From contig JAWVWS010001017.1 of NCBI GenBank assembly GCA_033807775.1, forward strand, positions 558,001 to 622,000: a DNA stretch of 64,000 nucleotides, given 5' to 3'. Origin of the DNA: Saussurea involucrata (lineage: Eukaryota > Streptophyta > Magnoliopsida > Asterales > Asteraceae). The notes beneath the pieces are model-generated. The model had not been told where the DNA came from and did no database searches. It was given only the letters and a program-made list of their open reading frames with translations. Position numbers and translations under genes: made by a program. Below, one piece after another: positions 33,895 through 44,861 of this stretch (position 1 is its first letter; the number at the start of each line of letters is the position of its first letter).

Positions 33895-34416
33895 TGTAAG
33901 TCCAGGATCCACTCTTACAATCAATATAACAATGAATAGAATAGTAATCGAGAAGTAATTTGATCAAGAACACTTGTATTCAATGAAGAACAAATTTACA
34001 GATCTTAGAGAGAGCGTATCTCAAAGATTACAAAATATGGATACAACGATATTCGGGAAAATCAGTTAGCTATGTAGTGCTAACCACTCTATTTATACCG
34101 TAATGGAAATATTAAAGCTACAGTACAAATATGAATGACTAATAGGAACAATACACGTGTCCTAATTAGTTAACTAAACACTAAGGAAAGTATCTAGTTA
34201 TAAGTTCTTAATAGGTTGTTCAGAACTTCTGAACGTTCTTCTGATAAAGCTTCTCAGAACTCTGACTCTTCTTCTCAGACTTCTATACTTGAACAATTCT
34301 TCAATGCAATCCTTCTGAGCCTTCTTAGTCAGAACTCTGACTCTTCTATTCAGAACATCTGAGCCTTCTCATCAGATCTTTAACACTTGGTTTATTGACA
34401 AAACTCAGATCTAACA
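33895..34416 (-). repeat. A2 5' LTR
   Basis: 522 bases, the same length as the copy at 20794-21315 and differing at about seven bases. The minus-strand TATA box is at 34089-34097. Confidence 0.95.
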
Positions 34417-34421
34417 CACCA
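34417..34421. repeat. A2 target-site duplication, right copy (CACCA)
   Basis: Identical to 20789-20793. Confidence 0.95.
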
Positions 34422-36107
34422 GCGTTTGGATCACCAAGAATTTGATCAATTGGGTGATTTACAGTCCATCGCTGAGCAGGAGCATAAGTCGCTGACTCAA
34501 ATTAAACTGGAGGAGCTGAAGATGAAGCTTCAGCAACTTCTGGAATATCAGCCAAGAGAGGAGTAGGTGCAGATGTCATCTAATTTACTGATTGCTGAGA
34601 AGTAGATGGAATGTCTGAGACATTTGGTTCAGAAGCAGGTATAGTGTTTAAAGGAATTGCTGAGACCCATGATGTTTCAGCTTCACTATTCTGCATGTTT
34701 GGGATGATAGTAGGACTATCATCTTCAACTGTATGAGTATGAGGAGTGGGAATATTTTCTGAATCACCAAGATGAGAAAACATCCATTGATTCAGTTCTT
34801 CAGTATCAGCAGAAGGTCGAGAATTCGCTGAACGGGATTCGTCAAAAGTGACGTGAATAGTTTCTTCAACAGTTTGTCTTCTTCGATTGAAGACTCTGAA
34901 GGCTTTGGAGATTGAAGAATATCCAAGAAAGATTCCATCATCAGCCTTAGGATCAAACTTTCCAAGGGCATCTCTGTTGTTCAGTATGAAACACTGACAT
35001 CCAAAGATGTGAAGAAAGCTGATTTAAGGCTTTCTCCCATGAAAAAGTTCATAGGTTGTTTTATTAAATCTTTTGACTATCAACGACCTGTTTTGCGTAA
35101 AACAAGCAGTGTTGACAGCTTCAGCCCAAAACTGAGTAGGCAGGTGAGAATCACTGAGCATTGAACGTGCAGCTTCAATAATAGTTCTATTTCTTCTTTC
35201 AGCGACTCCGTTTTGTTGCGGTGTTCTCACTGAAGAAAAGTTGTGAGAAATACCCTTACTCTCAAAGAAGGAATTAAGAGAACTGTTTTTGAATTCAGTC
35301 CCATGATCACTTCTTATTGAGCGAACGGTCAAGTTGTTCAGGGTTTCCATCTTCCGAACAAAGGTGATGAGTTCTTTAGGGGTGTCACTCTTAGAACAGA
35401 GAAACCTAACCCATGTATAGCGAGAGAATTCATCAACTATGACCAGCGTATATTTCTTTCCAGCGATGGATTGTTTGTTAACAGGGCCAATCAAATCCAT
35501 ATGGAGAAGTTGTAGAGGAGATGATACTGAGGAAACTTGCTTTGACTTAAAGCTTGCTTTGGTGTGCTTTCCTTTCTCACACGCTGAACATAAGGACTCG
35601 TTGGCGTATGAGTGCTGAGGTAGACCAGTGACTAACTCTTTTGAAGAAAGAGTGTTCAGTGTCTTGAAGTTTAGATGAGAGAGCCTCTTATGCCATAGCC
35701 AGTTGACATCAGATGAGGCTTTAGAGAAGAAACAGGAGTTCTCAGTGGTTGTTGAGTCCATGTTTATTACATAAACATTTTGCCAAACGATAACCGCTGA
35801 GAGCTATCTTCTCCTTTCTATCAGCGACAAAGCAGGATTCCTTAGTAAAGATTACTTTGTTATCCTTGTCGCAAAGCTGACTGATGCTTAGAAGATTATG
35901 CTTCAGCCCTTCAACATATGCGACTTTTCTGAAGGTTGTTGTACCATTAGATAGTACACCAAACCCTCGGGTATGTCCTTTTCCATTTCCACTGAAAGTT
36001 ACAAAGGGACCCTTCTCTTCTTTGTACTCAGTGAGCAGGTTCTTCATACCAGTCATGTGTCTAGAGCATCCACTATCGAGATACCAGATACCCTTCTTAA
36101 CCTGCAT
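34422..36107 (-). pseudogene. pol: B1 Pol, protease and integrase part
   Basis: The 5' half of B1 pol. The protease motif is DSGCSRHMTG; integrase has WLWHKRLSHLNF ... CSACEKGK and DDE residues in HMDLIGP, RSDHGTEF and GVAERRNRT. A linker leads to HPIDQILGDPNAGV, where A2 is inserted. Breaks seen are a frameshift near 35777 (after GYRLAK), TAA at 35024-35026, TAG at 34580-34582, and another TAA near 34503. As in family A, the open frame starts at a CTAAT ... TAATGCAG|G sequence immediately after the gag stop. Confidence 0.9.
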
Positions 36108-36119
36108 TACAAAGGAAGA

Positions 36120-38522
36120 TTAGTTTTTCTTGGGTACCCACTTAACCATGTGTACACACTTGTCAGTGGGGTTAGAAGAAGAGGTGGAAGGTTCAGCAGT
36201 CTTCGCAGCATTTGAAGATTCATCTTTGCCAGTCTTCACTTTGGTTAATTTCTTAACCTCAATGGTCTTCTTTGCCTTGGGGGCAATGATCTTCACCTTA
36301 GCTATCTTTCCAGCTTGGGTGGCTGTGGGGCACTTACTTTCAATATGATTTGTATGTCCACAATGATAACATTTCCTATAACCAAAAGTAGTTCTAGGAC
36401 CATTTGCATGCTGAGCTTTTGATTTTGAATTAGAAGGACCAGCACCAAGTAAGCTATTGGCTTTTGAAATGGAAGGAACATTTAGTTCTTCGGATTTCTT
36501 ACCAATGATTTCCACTTTGATTCTAGGAGTAGATCGCTGAATAGATCCACGCTGAATAAATCTAGATCTTATTCTTTGAATCAGAGGGATAAGTCACTGA
36601 AGCTTTAGAAGCGTTCAGCTTTGGTATAGAGGTACCCTTCTGAGGATTTTGGTTAAAAGCAATTCCTTTACCTTTGTTTTTAAAGACTGTGGTAGGTTTT
36701 GGATAAATAACCTTTTCTTTACCTTTAGAGGTTAAGGTAGAGATTTCCTCAGGGATAGGCGGTTTAGAAGAGGAACACTGAGAGGATGAAGTGTCAGCGA
36801 CTGAGGATACGAAAGTTCCAAATAAGAGCATGGAACGATCAGTGGTTGGTTCTAGAGTATCAGCTTTGTAACCAAGACCATGTTTATCACTCAGGGGAAT
36901 CTGAGACTTAATTATCTCAGTGATCTTTGTTGAGGATTATACCATCCATCAACAGTAGCTTTTTCAGCTTTTAATGCAGCGATAGCTTCTTCGCGCTCGA
37001 TTTTGACTAGCTGATTTAGGTGAACTTGATCTTTAAAATCTTCTTCAATTTTAGAAAGATTTTCTATTTGAAGGTGACAGTTTTTAAGCTGTTCAGTGAG
37101 ATCAAGGTTTTGATTTTCAACTACAGTTTTGCCATTCATGGCTTCATATAAACTTCTAGTCAAGAGATCGATCTTTCGAAGACTATCAGCCTCATCAATA
37201 TTTGCAATATTGGTAAAGAAGGAAGGTGATACCTGAGTTGCAGAGGTTGAAGTAGAGGTAATGTCAGAATTGTCTTCCTCATCTTCAAGTTTGGCCATGA
37301 GACATAGATTGGCTTCATCATCATCTTCAGAGTCAGATGATTCTTCTTCGTCAGAGGCAGCCCAATCATAGTCAGCCATGAGGCCTTTGCCTTTCTTCTT
37401 AAAGGTTTTCAGCTTTGCATACCTTTCTTTCAGCTTTTTATATTTTTCATCTCTATTCCTGGGAATAAAGTTTTTCTTGGGAAAAGCTGAGGGTCTAAAG
37501 ACTTTCTTTGACCTGCACTCGCTAGAAAAATGTCCTATCTTTTCACAGTTATAGCAAGTAGCAGTAGCCTTATCAACAGGGGTTGATGATCTTGGCTTGT
37601 CAGTAATAGCAAGAGGTTTATTCTTCTTGAAATTACTCTTTCTAGCAAATCTCCTGAACTTATTAGCCAGGAATGCCAGAGTTTCATCATTATCTGAAAC
37701 GTTAGAGTCTGATGATCTTTCAGAGTTAGTTTCTAACTCAGTGACAGTGATTGTCGATCGCTGAGTGGAAGGTGACTCTGAGATTAAAGCAACAGGGGTG
37801 CTTTTGGAATCTTTTACAAGATTCTTCTTAAGATGACTCGATTGCTCATGATTCAGCATCGTGCCATATAAGGTAGAAAGGGTCATTGATTTTAGATCCT
37901 TTGACAGCTTGAGACACATAGAATAACTGTCCCAGCTTTCCAGTAAACATTCTAAGAACTTTGTCAGTACTTCATAGTTAGAATATTCCTTATCAACGGT
38001 TTTTAGATCTATTATTAAGCAGTTAAAACGTTGGTGTACTTCAGAGAGAGTTTCATTCTTACCACAAATGAAGCTTTCATACTGTCTTACCAGGTTGATC
38101 TTTCGAGAGTCCTGGACTTCAGAAGTACCTTCATACTAAACACAGATTGTGTCCCACATAGCTTTTGAGGTTTTCAGGTTCATGACGGAATGGTAGACTT
38201 CGTCAGGAAGAGCCATGGAGAGTATGGATCTGGCTTTGGTGTCGATAGCCACTTTCTTCTTATCTTCATCAGTCCACATATGAATTTCCTTAGGAATCAG
38301 CCTTTCTGGAATAGCAGGTCTATTCTCAGCGGCTGGAACTGCAGCATCAATTCTTACAGGAATATATGGGCCGTTTTCAAGATAATAAGGCATAGTAGGG
38401 TCTACACATTCTAAGAAGAGAATCATCCTATTTTTCCATAGATTAAAATTATCTCTGGAGAATCTAGGGGGTTTTGCAAGAGAACCGTTGTCAATATAGT
38501 TTGTGTTTGTGTTGGTAGCCAT
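36120..38522 (-). pseudogene. gag: B1 Gag, degenerate
   Basis: Starts at ATG 38522 (MATNTNTNYIDNGSLAKPP). The Gag core with DNFNLWKNRM is followed by a TAG near 38136, frameshifts near 36930 and 36570, and the end KWVPKKN. Two zinc knuckles are visible: CYNCEKIGHFSSEC (about 37545) and, unusually far downstream, CYHCGHTNHIESKC (about 36370). Between them are acidic and coiled-coil segments. Family A has only the first, so the second knuckle near the C-terminus is a family B trait. Confidence 0.87.
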
Positions 38523-38566
38523 TTTAAGAAATAGCTAGGAAGGGATATTAAAGTTTGTAGAATTCC

Positions 38567-38578
38567 GCTCTGATACCA
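38567..38578 (-). other. B1 primer-binding site
   Basis: Minus-strand TGGTATCAGAGC, two bases from the 5' LTR. Confidence 0.92.
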
Positions 38579-38580
38579 CT

Positions 38581-39261
38581 TGTTGGTCCCGAAGGGCTAT
38601 ACAAGTTTGTAGAAGGGGGGGGGGGGTTGAATACAAACACACGTTTTTACTTTTCTAAATTGTTTATTGATAAATCAAGACAATTTACAACTTGTTGCGG
38701 AACAACATTAAGGATAAACCTAATCTTAACAAGTCTTGAGAAACACTAAGTTTCTTGCACTAGAAAGAGTTAAAGAAATTACGAATAATAAATTAACAAT
38801 AAGAAATAAGAAGATGGTCCAAGCACACTTCAAAACCGAAGTAAGGATCTTCTTATATACTGCATGCATTTAATGGATGGCAGTATGGCTTTACACATGG
38901 CATCAGCTGAGTGGTTGCATGTCATTAACCTTTGTAGACAACCTTAGTAGCCGCATGGTGCACAGTGTAGAATCATAGTTGTTGTACGATTACAGACAAA
39001 AGGGATGTCCGTTCTGACAGTTCGTATGGAGACGTGCAAGGGAGGTAAGACAATAGTAACATGCAGGGAGACTTCATGATCAGCTTTCGTTGAGTCAGAT
39101 CTTTATCAGCGAATGATAAAGTTCAGCGATTGCTGAAGTCTTCTACTTGATACTTCACGTTGAATGAACAGGTCTTGCTTCGTTGATATCCACATCAGTT
39201 CATGAGTAGACTTGTCGCTGGTTCTCGAGCTTGATCTTTGACTTCAGTATAGAACTTTGAT
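38581..39261 (-). repeat. B1 5' LTR, truncated
   Basis: 681 bases matching 12909-13600 of the 3' LTR, with a G run of 12 (38615-38626). Homology stops at about 39261, within AGAACTTTG, where D-like sequence begins. The outer part of this LTR is missing here. Confidence 0.88.
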
Positions 39262-40090
39262 TTTTGCTACTCATCACGATTGTCTTTGAACATACATGAT
39301 GCTCCGGATGCTCCTACTCATCATGAGGGGGAGAAAGGGTACAGGATCAAAGACACCGAATATCAAGTTGAGGGGGAGTTAGCAAAGGCCGAGGGGGAGT
39401 AAAGAAATTTCCCCATGCTCAGTTTGAGGGGGAGTAACTGTGTTCTGATTGAAGATGAGATTGCAAAGATTAAATCCGAAGTTCAAAAGCCGTTGGATTT
39501 ACAGTTTGGAGTATTTGATTAAAATTCTTCTTATTCCTTATCAAGTGGTGTTTGCTTCAAACTATTTCCTCCATCGAGCATATTGTTTCTACAAGTTCTA
39601 CAAGTTCTTTTAAAGCTGAAATCAAATTCAAGAGCTTTATTCAAGGGGGAGCGTCAAAAGACATGAAGACAAGCAACATCATTGCATTCCAAAGATTCAA
39701 AAGGAAGAGAAGATCAAGACCTGAAGGTTTCAAGACCGATTTTTCTTTATATATCTTTAGGGGGGTATTGTTAGGACCATAAATGTCCTACATATTATAA
39801 AGATATATAAAGAATTATATAGCTTAATTATAGAGTTTAATTAATTATTGTAAAAGCCTTAATTGTGTTATTTGGGCTTAATTGATTAATGGACTTGAGC
39901 CTTGTTTAGCTAAGGCCTAAGTATATAAGGATTAGTGTTAACCTAGTTTTAGGTTAGAGATTCATTATAGAGATTATTGTTTAGAAATCGTTCCTTTACT
40001 TTGATTGTAATATTATCTGAACGATACTTTGAATGAATACGAGAGGGATGACAAGTTGAAATCATCAATTGTTCTTGTTATTTGTCATTG
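39262..40090 (+). mobile_element. 3' end of a D-like copia element with LTR
   Basis: Positions 39262-39778 hold five GGGGGAG tracts (near 39326, 39365, 39391, 39427 and 39641) and a final TTAGGGGGGTAT tract. An LTR beginning TGTTAGGACCATAAATG starts at 39779. The LTR is AT-rich, with GGGCTTAATTG and a TATATAAGG TATA box near 39934, and runs to roughly 40090; its exact end is uncertain. It resembles the D2 LTR (60485-60777) in order of motifs. Genes and 5' end are missing. Confidence 0.6.
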
Positions 40091-41332
40091 ATCATATTGT
40101 TACCTGTCAATCTAGCACTCACAGGGACCCAAAGACGTTGACTCTCTAGCTGTTTGATCATTGCTGCTCTTCTTTCTTTTTCTTCATCCTCTGATCTTTG
40201 AGGAGGTCGAGAGGGTCTGGATGGGTGAGTCAGCTGCTCTTCTTCTTCTTCTTCTTCTTCTTCTTCTTCAGTCTCCATCACTAACACTGGGATTATTGAA
40301 AGGTCATCAGCATTAGAAGCTGGGATTATTTGCTGTTGGGGTTCTTCAGCATGTCCCTTAAGTAGGGGAGAGGATTGAGAAGGTTGCACTTTCTCAGCGT
40401 CGAATAGAATCTTGAGGTTCCCTATGTTAGCAACTCCCTTTTGCTTACCTTGGGTAGACTTCTTCACTGGAGACTTCTTTGTCTTCTCCCCTGCTTCATT
40501 CAGAACGACCCTTTTTTAAGCCGGAACCCTGATGGATGCAGGTTTGAACCAAAAGACTGGTTCTTCATCATCATCATCGTTATATCCATCAGGGTTGCTG
40601 GAGGGTTCATCTTCTTGAATTTCTACCTCATCTTCATCTTCTTCTTCTTCCTCATCCTCTTCAGAGGCAATGAGATCGATTGTTTGCCCCAAGGAGAAGA
40701 TGGAGGAGTTGGATTCTTCTCCCCCTCAGAATGAGAGAGGTTTTCAGTGAATCCCTCCCCCTCAGCCTGAGGAGGGTCTTCTTTATTCTTCTCCCCCTCT
40801 TTGTCATCATCAATAGGGGGAGTCTGGAGAGGTTCAACATTGGCATCCTCAGTGGTCCTGTCTTCCAGGCCAGGTGCCACTAAGGGAGAAGCAGGAGCAA
40901 CTTCTAACTTGTCCACTCTGGCTTCGAGGCCAGAGATCGCTTCAGTGGTTGAGAGAACAAAATCAGCCGCCATCCCTAGCTTTAAACGGTCGTCAAAAGT
41001 GAAGGATGGGAGCCACTGGTTCCTTCAGCTTATTGAGTAAGGAGGAGAGAAGGGAGTTGGTGGAGTCGACCTTTGATCTAAGGTCAGTGACCGCTCCTTG
41101 CAGAGATCCCACTTCATTGTTGAGAGTGGAGACGGTTGTTGTCAGCATTTACTGGGATGAGGAGTTTGTGGCCACCTCTTTCTTCAAGTTATTAACCTCT
41201 TCCGTCAAAGCTGAGAGGTTGGCATTACCAACTTTTGAGGAGAGGGAGGTTGAGATCTCTTTCAGCGTCTCGCTGGCAGTGTTCATGGTGTTGGTATTGT
41301 TTGTCTGGTCGGTGGAGAGAGACTCCATGTTA

Positions 41333-42580
41333 GTCCCGAAGGGTTATACAAGTTTGTAGAAGTGGGGGGTGGGGGGGGGGGGGGGGGGGGTTGAATACAA
41401 ACACAAGATTTTTATCTTTAAAATTGTTTATTGATATAATCAAACATTTTACAGTTTATTGTGGAATAAGATCAAGTATAAAACCTAACCTAAACAAACT
41501 AAGAGAATCACACAGATTTCTTGCACTAGAAAAGATAGAAAGAAGTTAAGAAAACTAAGAGTAATTTTCTAAGGCACTAAGAGTTCAAATATGAGGGACG
41601 AGCACTTCAAAAATGAAGTAGGGTTTCCATATTTATACTGCATGCATTAAATGCAAGATAGTACAACTTTACACGTGGCAACACTTGGTTGGTTGCATGA
41701 ATTTGACTTCAGCAAACATGCTCTTGCCGCATGATGAACAGTATAGTTGGCAGAGTGGTTTGTATGATCCTGGACAAAGGGATGTCCTTCTGACGAATCG
41801 TACAAAAACGTGCAAGGAGATAAGACAGAAGTAACTTGTAGAGCAGGCTTCATGATCAGCGATCGCTGAGTTGATCTTTATCAGCAAATGATAAAGTTTA
41901 GCTCTCGCTGAAGTCTTCTACTTGAAACTTCGCATGAAATGGACAAGTCTTGTCTTCGCTGATATCTGCATCAGGTCACTAGTAGACTTAGTCACACGTT
42001 CGTCAGCTTGGCCTTCGTTTTCAGCTTTGAACTCAGTTGTCGCGAATCTTGTCTTCAGGGATCATAAGCAAACAATTACATGATGAGCATTCATCGATCA
42101 TTAGTGTTAGGTCCATGATCTTCATACAATCCAAGTATTGTGTAACAAGATGATGAAGAACATTATTGAAAAGGAAATCTAACCTAGAGAGAACACAAAG
42201 TGATTAGAGATCTACATCTTGTATTAATGAATTCACTTCTTACAAACTACAAGTAAAGACCTATTTATAGTCTTCATCACTTGCTACAACAATTAAGCAT
42301 AAGCCCTTTAACACAGCTATTGCTTTACAAAACTTTCTATTATAAAGGACAACTTCAGTGTTCTAACAATTAGCAAGACTGAACAAGCTCAAGTCTCGCT
42401 GATGTACAGTTATCGCTGAAGTATAATTTAAAGTATGGATGTTTCCGTCAGGGAAACTAAATAGACTTAGTATATTTTCTTAGATGGTGAAACACTGATA
42501 CATATTGTTTACTAACAATTTTTACTAAGTGATTATATGGGTCATCATCAAATTACTGAAGGGTTTGGATCAACACTCCA
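41333..42580 (-). repeat. B-type solo LTR with CTCCA target duplication
   Basis: The LTR spans 41338-42575 (TGTTAGTCCCGAAGG ... GGATCAACA), flanked by CTCCA at 41333-41337 and 42576-42580. No internal sequence is attached, so it is a solo LTR left by recombination. Without the nested E LTR it is about 969 bases, close to the 949 of B1. It has G runs of 6 and 20 at 41364-41390. It is inserted in the B2 ORF3 coiled-coil exon. Confidence 0.93.
42100..42373. repeat. E-type solo LTR nested in the B solo LTR (TSD ATTAG)
   Basis: 264 bases at 42105-42368, TGTTAGGTCCATG ... GTGTTCTAACA, flanked by ATTAG at 42100-42104 and 42369-42373. Its right half is almost identical to 48028-48164. Orientation is not settled; by analogy with the other LTRs TGTTAG is the usual 5' end, suggesting +, but both ends are similar inverted repeats. 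Confidence 0.93.
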
Positions 42581-42631
42581 CTTGGTCTTTGACCTCCTTG
42601 AGAGAGGTGGAGATGGTGCCCAAATTAGGAC

Positions 42632-42715
42632 CTATAATAAAAGAAAATTTTTGAGCAAAGGAAAGCTCAAAAGTGGGAATGGGTTGAGAAGAAAGTGGTA
42701 GAGAAGGTAGAATAC
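42632..42715 (-). other. Conserved phase-1 intron in B2 ORF3
   Basis: 84 bases, CCATCAG|GTATTC ... TTTTATTATAG|GTCCTAATTTGGG. Splicing gives DDFSRPS-GPNLGTISTSL, parallel to B1. Because 84 is a multiple of three, the unspliced frame also stays open. Confidence 0.68.
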
Positions 42716-44176
42716 CTGATGGCCGCGAGAAGTCGTCGAAATGACTACTCCCGCCGAAATATTCCATGTATTGTTCCATTGGAGACAAGGATACGGGGGG
42801 GGGGGGGGGGGCATGCTCTAAGAGCCGCCGAAAGGGAGACCATCTGGTCCTAACTCATTGATGCATATAAGATCATGCAGCACTCCTTGTTGAATATCAG
42901 TGAGCGACGCCGCTGGTGCAGTAGAAGTGTTGATGAAGAAAATGGAAGGAGAAGCGAAGGTTGAGAAGGTTGTGTAGTGAGCGGGTATGGCACTGGCGGT
43001 GCCATGAACTATCTTCTCATTGTCTGGAGACACCGAAAATGCAGGGGTAGATGCCAGTGATAAGTCAGCGATTGTAGCCGCTGAAGTAGTTGTAGTTTTA
43101 GTAGATGTGGTGGAGTGTACCACAAAAGTATCCAGCGTCACCTGTGAAGAGGCGGGCGCTGATGTAGTAGTCGGTTGTGGTTGGAGTTTCTCCTTTGAAA
43201 TCCGTTTGGACTTTTTAGAAGAACTAAGGGAGGTTGTAGATTGTTCCCTCTTCACTTAGGATGTATTGGTTGTGGCAGCGTGGGTAGTAGCGGGGGGTGG
43301 AGCCGCTGACGTTGCTGCCTGAGAAGTCGAAGAAGGAGGGAGGAGAAGTTGGGTAAGGCAGAGAGACTTACCTCGTTTGCAGTTGGCTCAACGTCTAGGA
43401 TGTGGGATCCTAGCTGAGGAAGTTGGTTGTCGCCTTCCTAAGGGTAATATTTCTGTAGGAAGAAAGAGAGCAGAGTTGATACAAAACAAATGTAGGGAAC
43501 CTTCAGTTCCCTCTTCTCCTTCTCGACCTTGACCATGAGGTCGTCAAAAATCATCCGGGCGTAGTCAATTTTCCGCCCAGTGATGAGGTTTTACCGCATC
43601 TTCCGCTGGTATCTATTCGCCTGGTCCAGCGATCCCGTTTTCCCACTCATAGAGGAAATGATGTGGGTAAAGAGAAAGTTTAACTCATAGGGCATCTTGG
43701 CCTTGAGGACCTTTGTCAGCTTCTTGTCAGGTTCATCAGGGTTGCGGGGCTTGGGGTCCCATGTGTATTGCATAGGGTCGAGAAACCTGATGAGTTCGTC
43801 ATCAGTGGGTGGACTAACAAACGGTCCCACTGGTAGTCTGAGAGAAGAACGGATGTCGTTGGCAGTGATGAAGCCTTCTCCGAGTTCAGTGTGGAAGACA
43901 ATAATAGTGACCTTCCTTTTTGACTTGAGGGTTTGTTCAGTTCGTTTAGTAGTGTACCAGAAGTGCTGAAGAAGATGTTTGTGGGCAGGGGGAGAGACAG
44001 TCAGCGCATAATGGATGGGTGAGTTTCTGAGGAGAGTTACAACATCAGCTAAGTGAAGGCATGGCTTCTTGGTTGGGAAGGTAAGGAGGGCTAAGTGGTT
44101 GTTTCCCACGAAGGTGACCTGGTTCTGCTCGAAACGTACATTCTTTGATTTTACCATGGTAGTTGCTTCGGCCATT

Positions 44177-44741
44177 TCTGAGAGATATAGAATAAAGAAG
44201 AAGAAGAAAAAAAATACTTTCTTTGTTAGGAAATATTTTCAATAGAATGAAAATAGGGTTTTACCAGTTTCGTTTAATGGAAAGAAACTAGTGTAGATGA
44301 TTTTCTAGTTTTGAAGATGACCAAAACTGGTAGAAAACAAAGTTTTACCAGTTTCCTTTTTAGAAAGGATTCTGGAAAAACGTATTAAAGAAGAAAGAGA
44401 AAGTTTAAAGAATGTTTTTAAAATTTAAGAAAAACTTTTTAAGGTTTTATGAGAAAATCATGAAAGAAGATGATTTCTTAGAAGAAAAGTGCATTGTGAT
44501 CCATAAAAACAAAGATTTAAGATCAAAGAAAAGTTTTTGTTGTTCCAGAAGGCATTAAAGAATAGAAATGTGAACCTATTTGGCTTGAAGGTGTGAAGAA
44601 CAGAGTCTTAAGTTCAATAATCCGTTTAAGATGTGAAGGAAAATTTTCTTGCCTTGAGAGTATTATGAGTGCGTAAAAAGAAAAAAATATAAACAAGGGT
44701 TGTTTAGATATGAATGAGAGAGGAGAGAGAAAGGGTGATGA
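44177..44741 (-). other. B2 ORF3 leader ending in a 3' splice site
   Basis: An AT-rich leader. It ends in a long pyrimidine tract and ATATCTCTCAG|AA-ATGG (AG at 44179-44178), a better 3' splice site than in B1. Several CTGGTAAAA donor-like sequences lie upstream. No gene is seen. Confidence 0.5.
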
Positions 44742-44861
44742 GCGGGAAAAAACTCATCATGACACGGACACGTCCCACGAAGCTTATTGGTCAAGAAGTG
44801 TAACCGACGAACGTATCAGACGAAAAGGCGTGTCAGGGTTTATCCTCTTTTGATGACGTCA
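44742..44861 (-). promoter_or_regulatory. B2 internal promoter module for ORF3
   Basis: Minus strand: TGACGTCA (44854-44861), CCAAT (44786-44790), ACGTGTC (44767-44773), TTTCCCGC (44742-44749). TGACGTCA and TTTCCCGC are 112 bases apart by start position, exactly as in B1. The TATA box of B1 is not well kept here. Positions 44862-45057 continue the B2 spacer with ATCACTGAT motifs. Confidence 0.55.

Larger units (their letters stand above)
20794..34416 (-). mobile_element. Element A2: young, near-complete Sirevirus-type copia element
   Basis: 13.6 kb on the minus strand with two 522-base LTRs, PBS, gag, intact pol, spacer repeats, ORF3 and polypurine tract, flanked by CACCA. The LTRs differ at seven positions by my alignment (about 1.3%), so the insertion is recent. 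pol is open for about 1,140 codons. gag has two nonsense codons and a damaged zinc knuckle, and ORF3 has three breaks. It may once have been mobilised in trans. Confidence 0.96.
12909..39261 (-). mobile_element. Element B1: old Sirevirus-type copia element, interrupted by A2
   Basis: A minus-strand element with 3' LTR at 12909-13857, ORF3 at 14126-18229, pol in two pieces (19202-20793 and 34417-36107), gag at 36120-38522, PBS at 38567-38578 and a 5' LTR broken at 39261. Its Gag, Pol and LTRs are clearly diverged from family A. Every gene has several stops and frameshifts, so it is dead. A2 split its pol between integrase and reverse transcriptase and is flanked by the direct repeat CACCA. Confidence 0.93.
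40095..44175 (-). pseudogene. B2 ORF3: diverged copy of the family B post-pol gene
   Basis: Starts at ATG 44175 (MAEATTMVKSKNVRF) two bases after a strong 3' splice site. The N-terminal block has DIRSSLRLPVG, GSLDQ, KIDYARMIFDDL and KSKRISKEK (basic patch, about 43190). A candidate donor GAG|GTAAGT lies at 43371. The intron at 42715-42632 is shared with B1. A coiled-coil start (NLGTISTSLKEVKDQV) is split by the solo LTR and resumes at 41330. Beyond it are a Glu run encoded by a TTC microsatellite (about 40239-40268) and SSPLLKG and MIKQLESQR, which match B1 SSPLFED and MIKRFEDQR. The C-terminal block is missing. A 17-G run (42795-42811) in the linker and several stops mark it as decayed. Confidence 0.75.

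Noticed and set aside
39552..39782. Small plus-strand protein (76 codons) before the D-like LTR
   Set aside because: It runs across polypurine tracts into the LTR start and has no counterpart in related elements.
40239..40268. TTC microsatellite as a separate feature
   Set aside because: It is the coding strand complement of a Glu run within B2 ORF3; similar acidic runs occur elsewhere in the gene.
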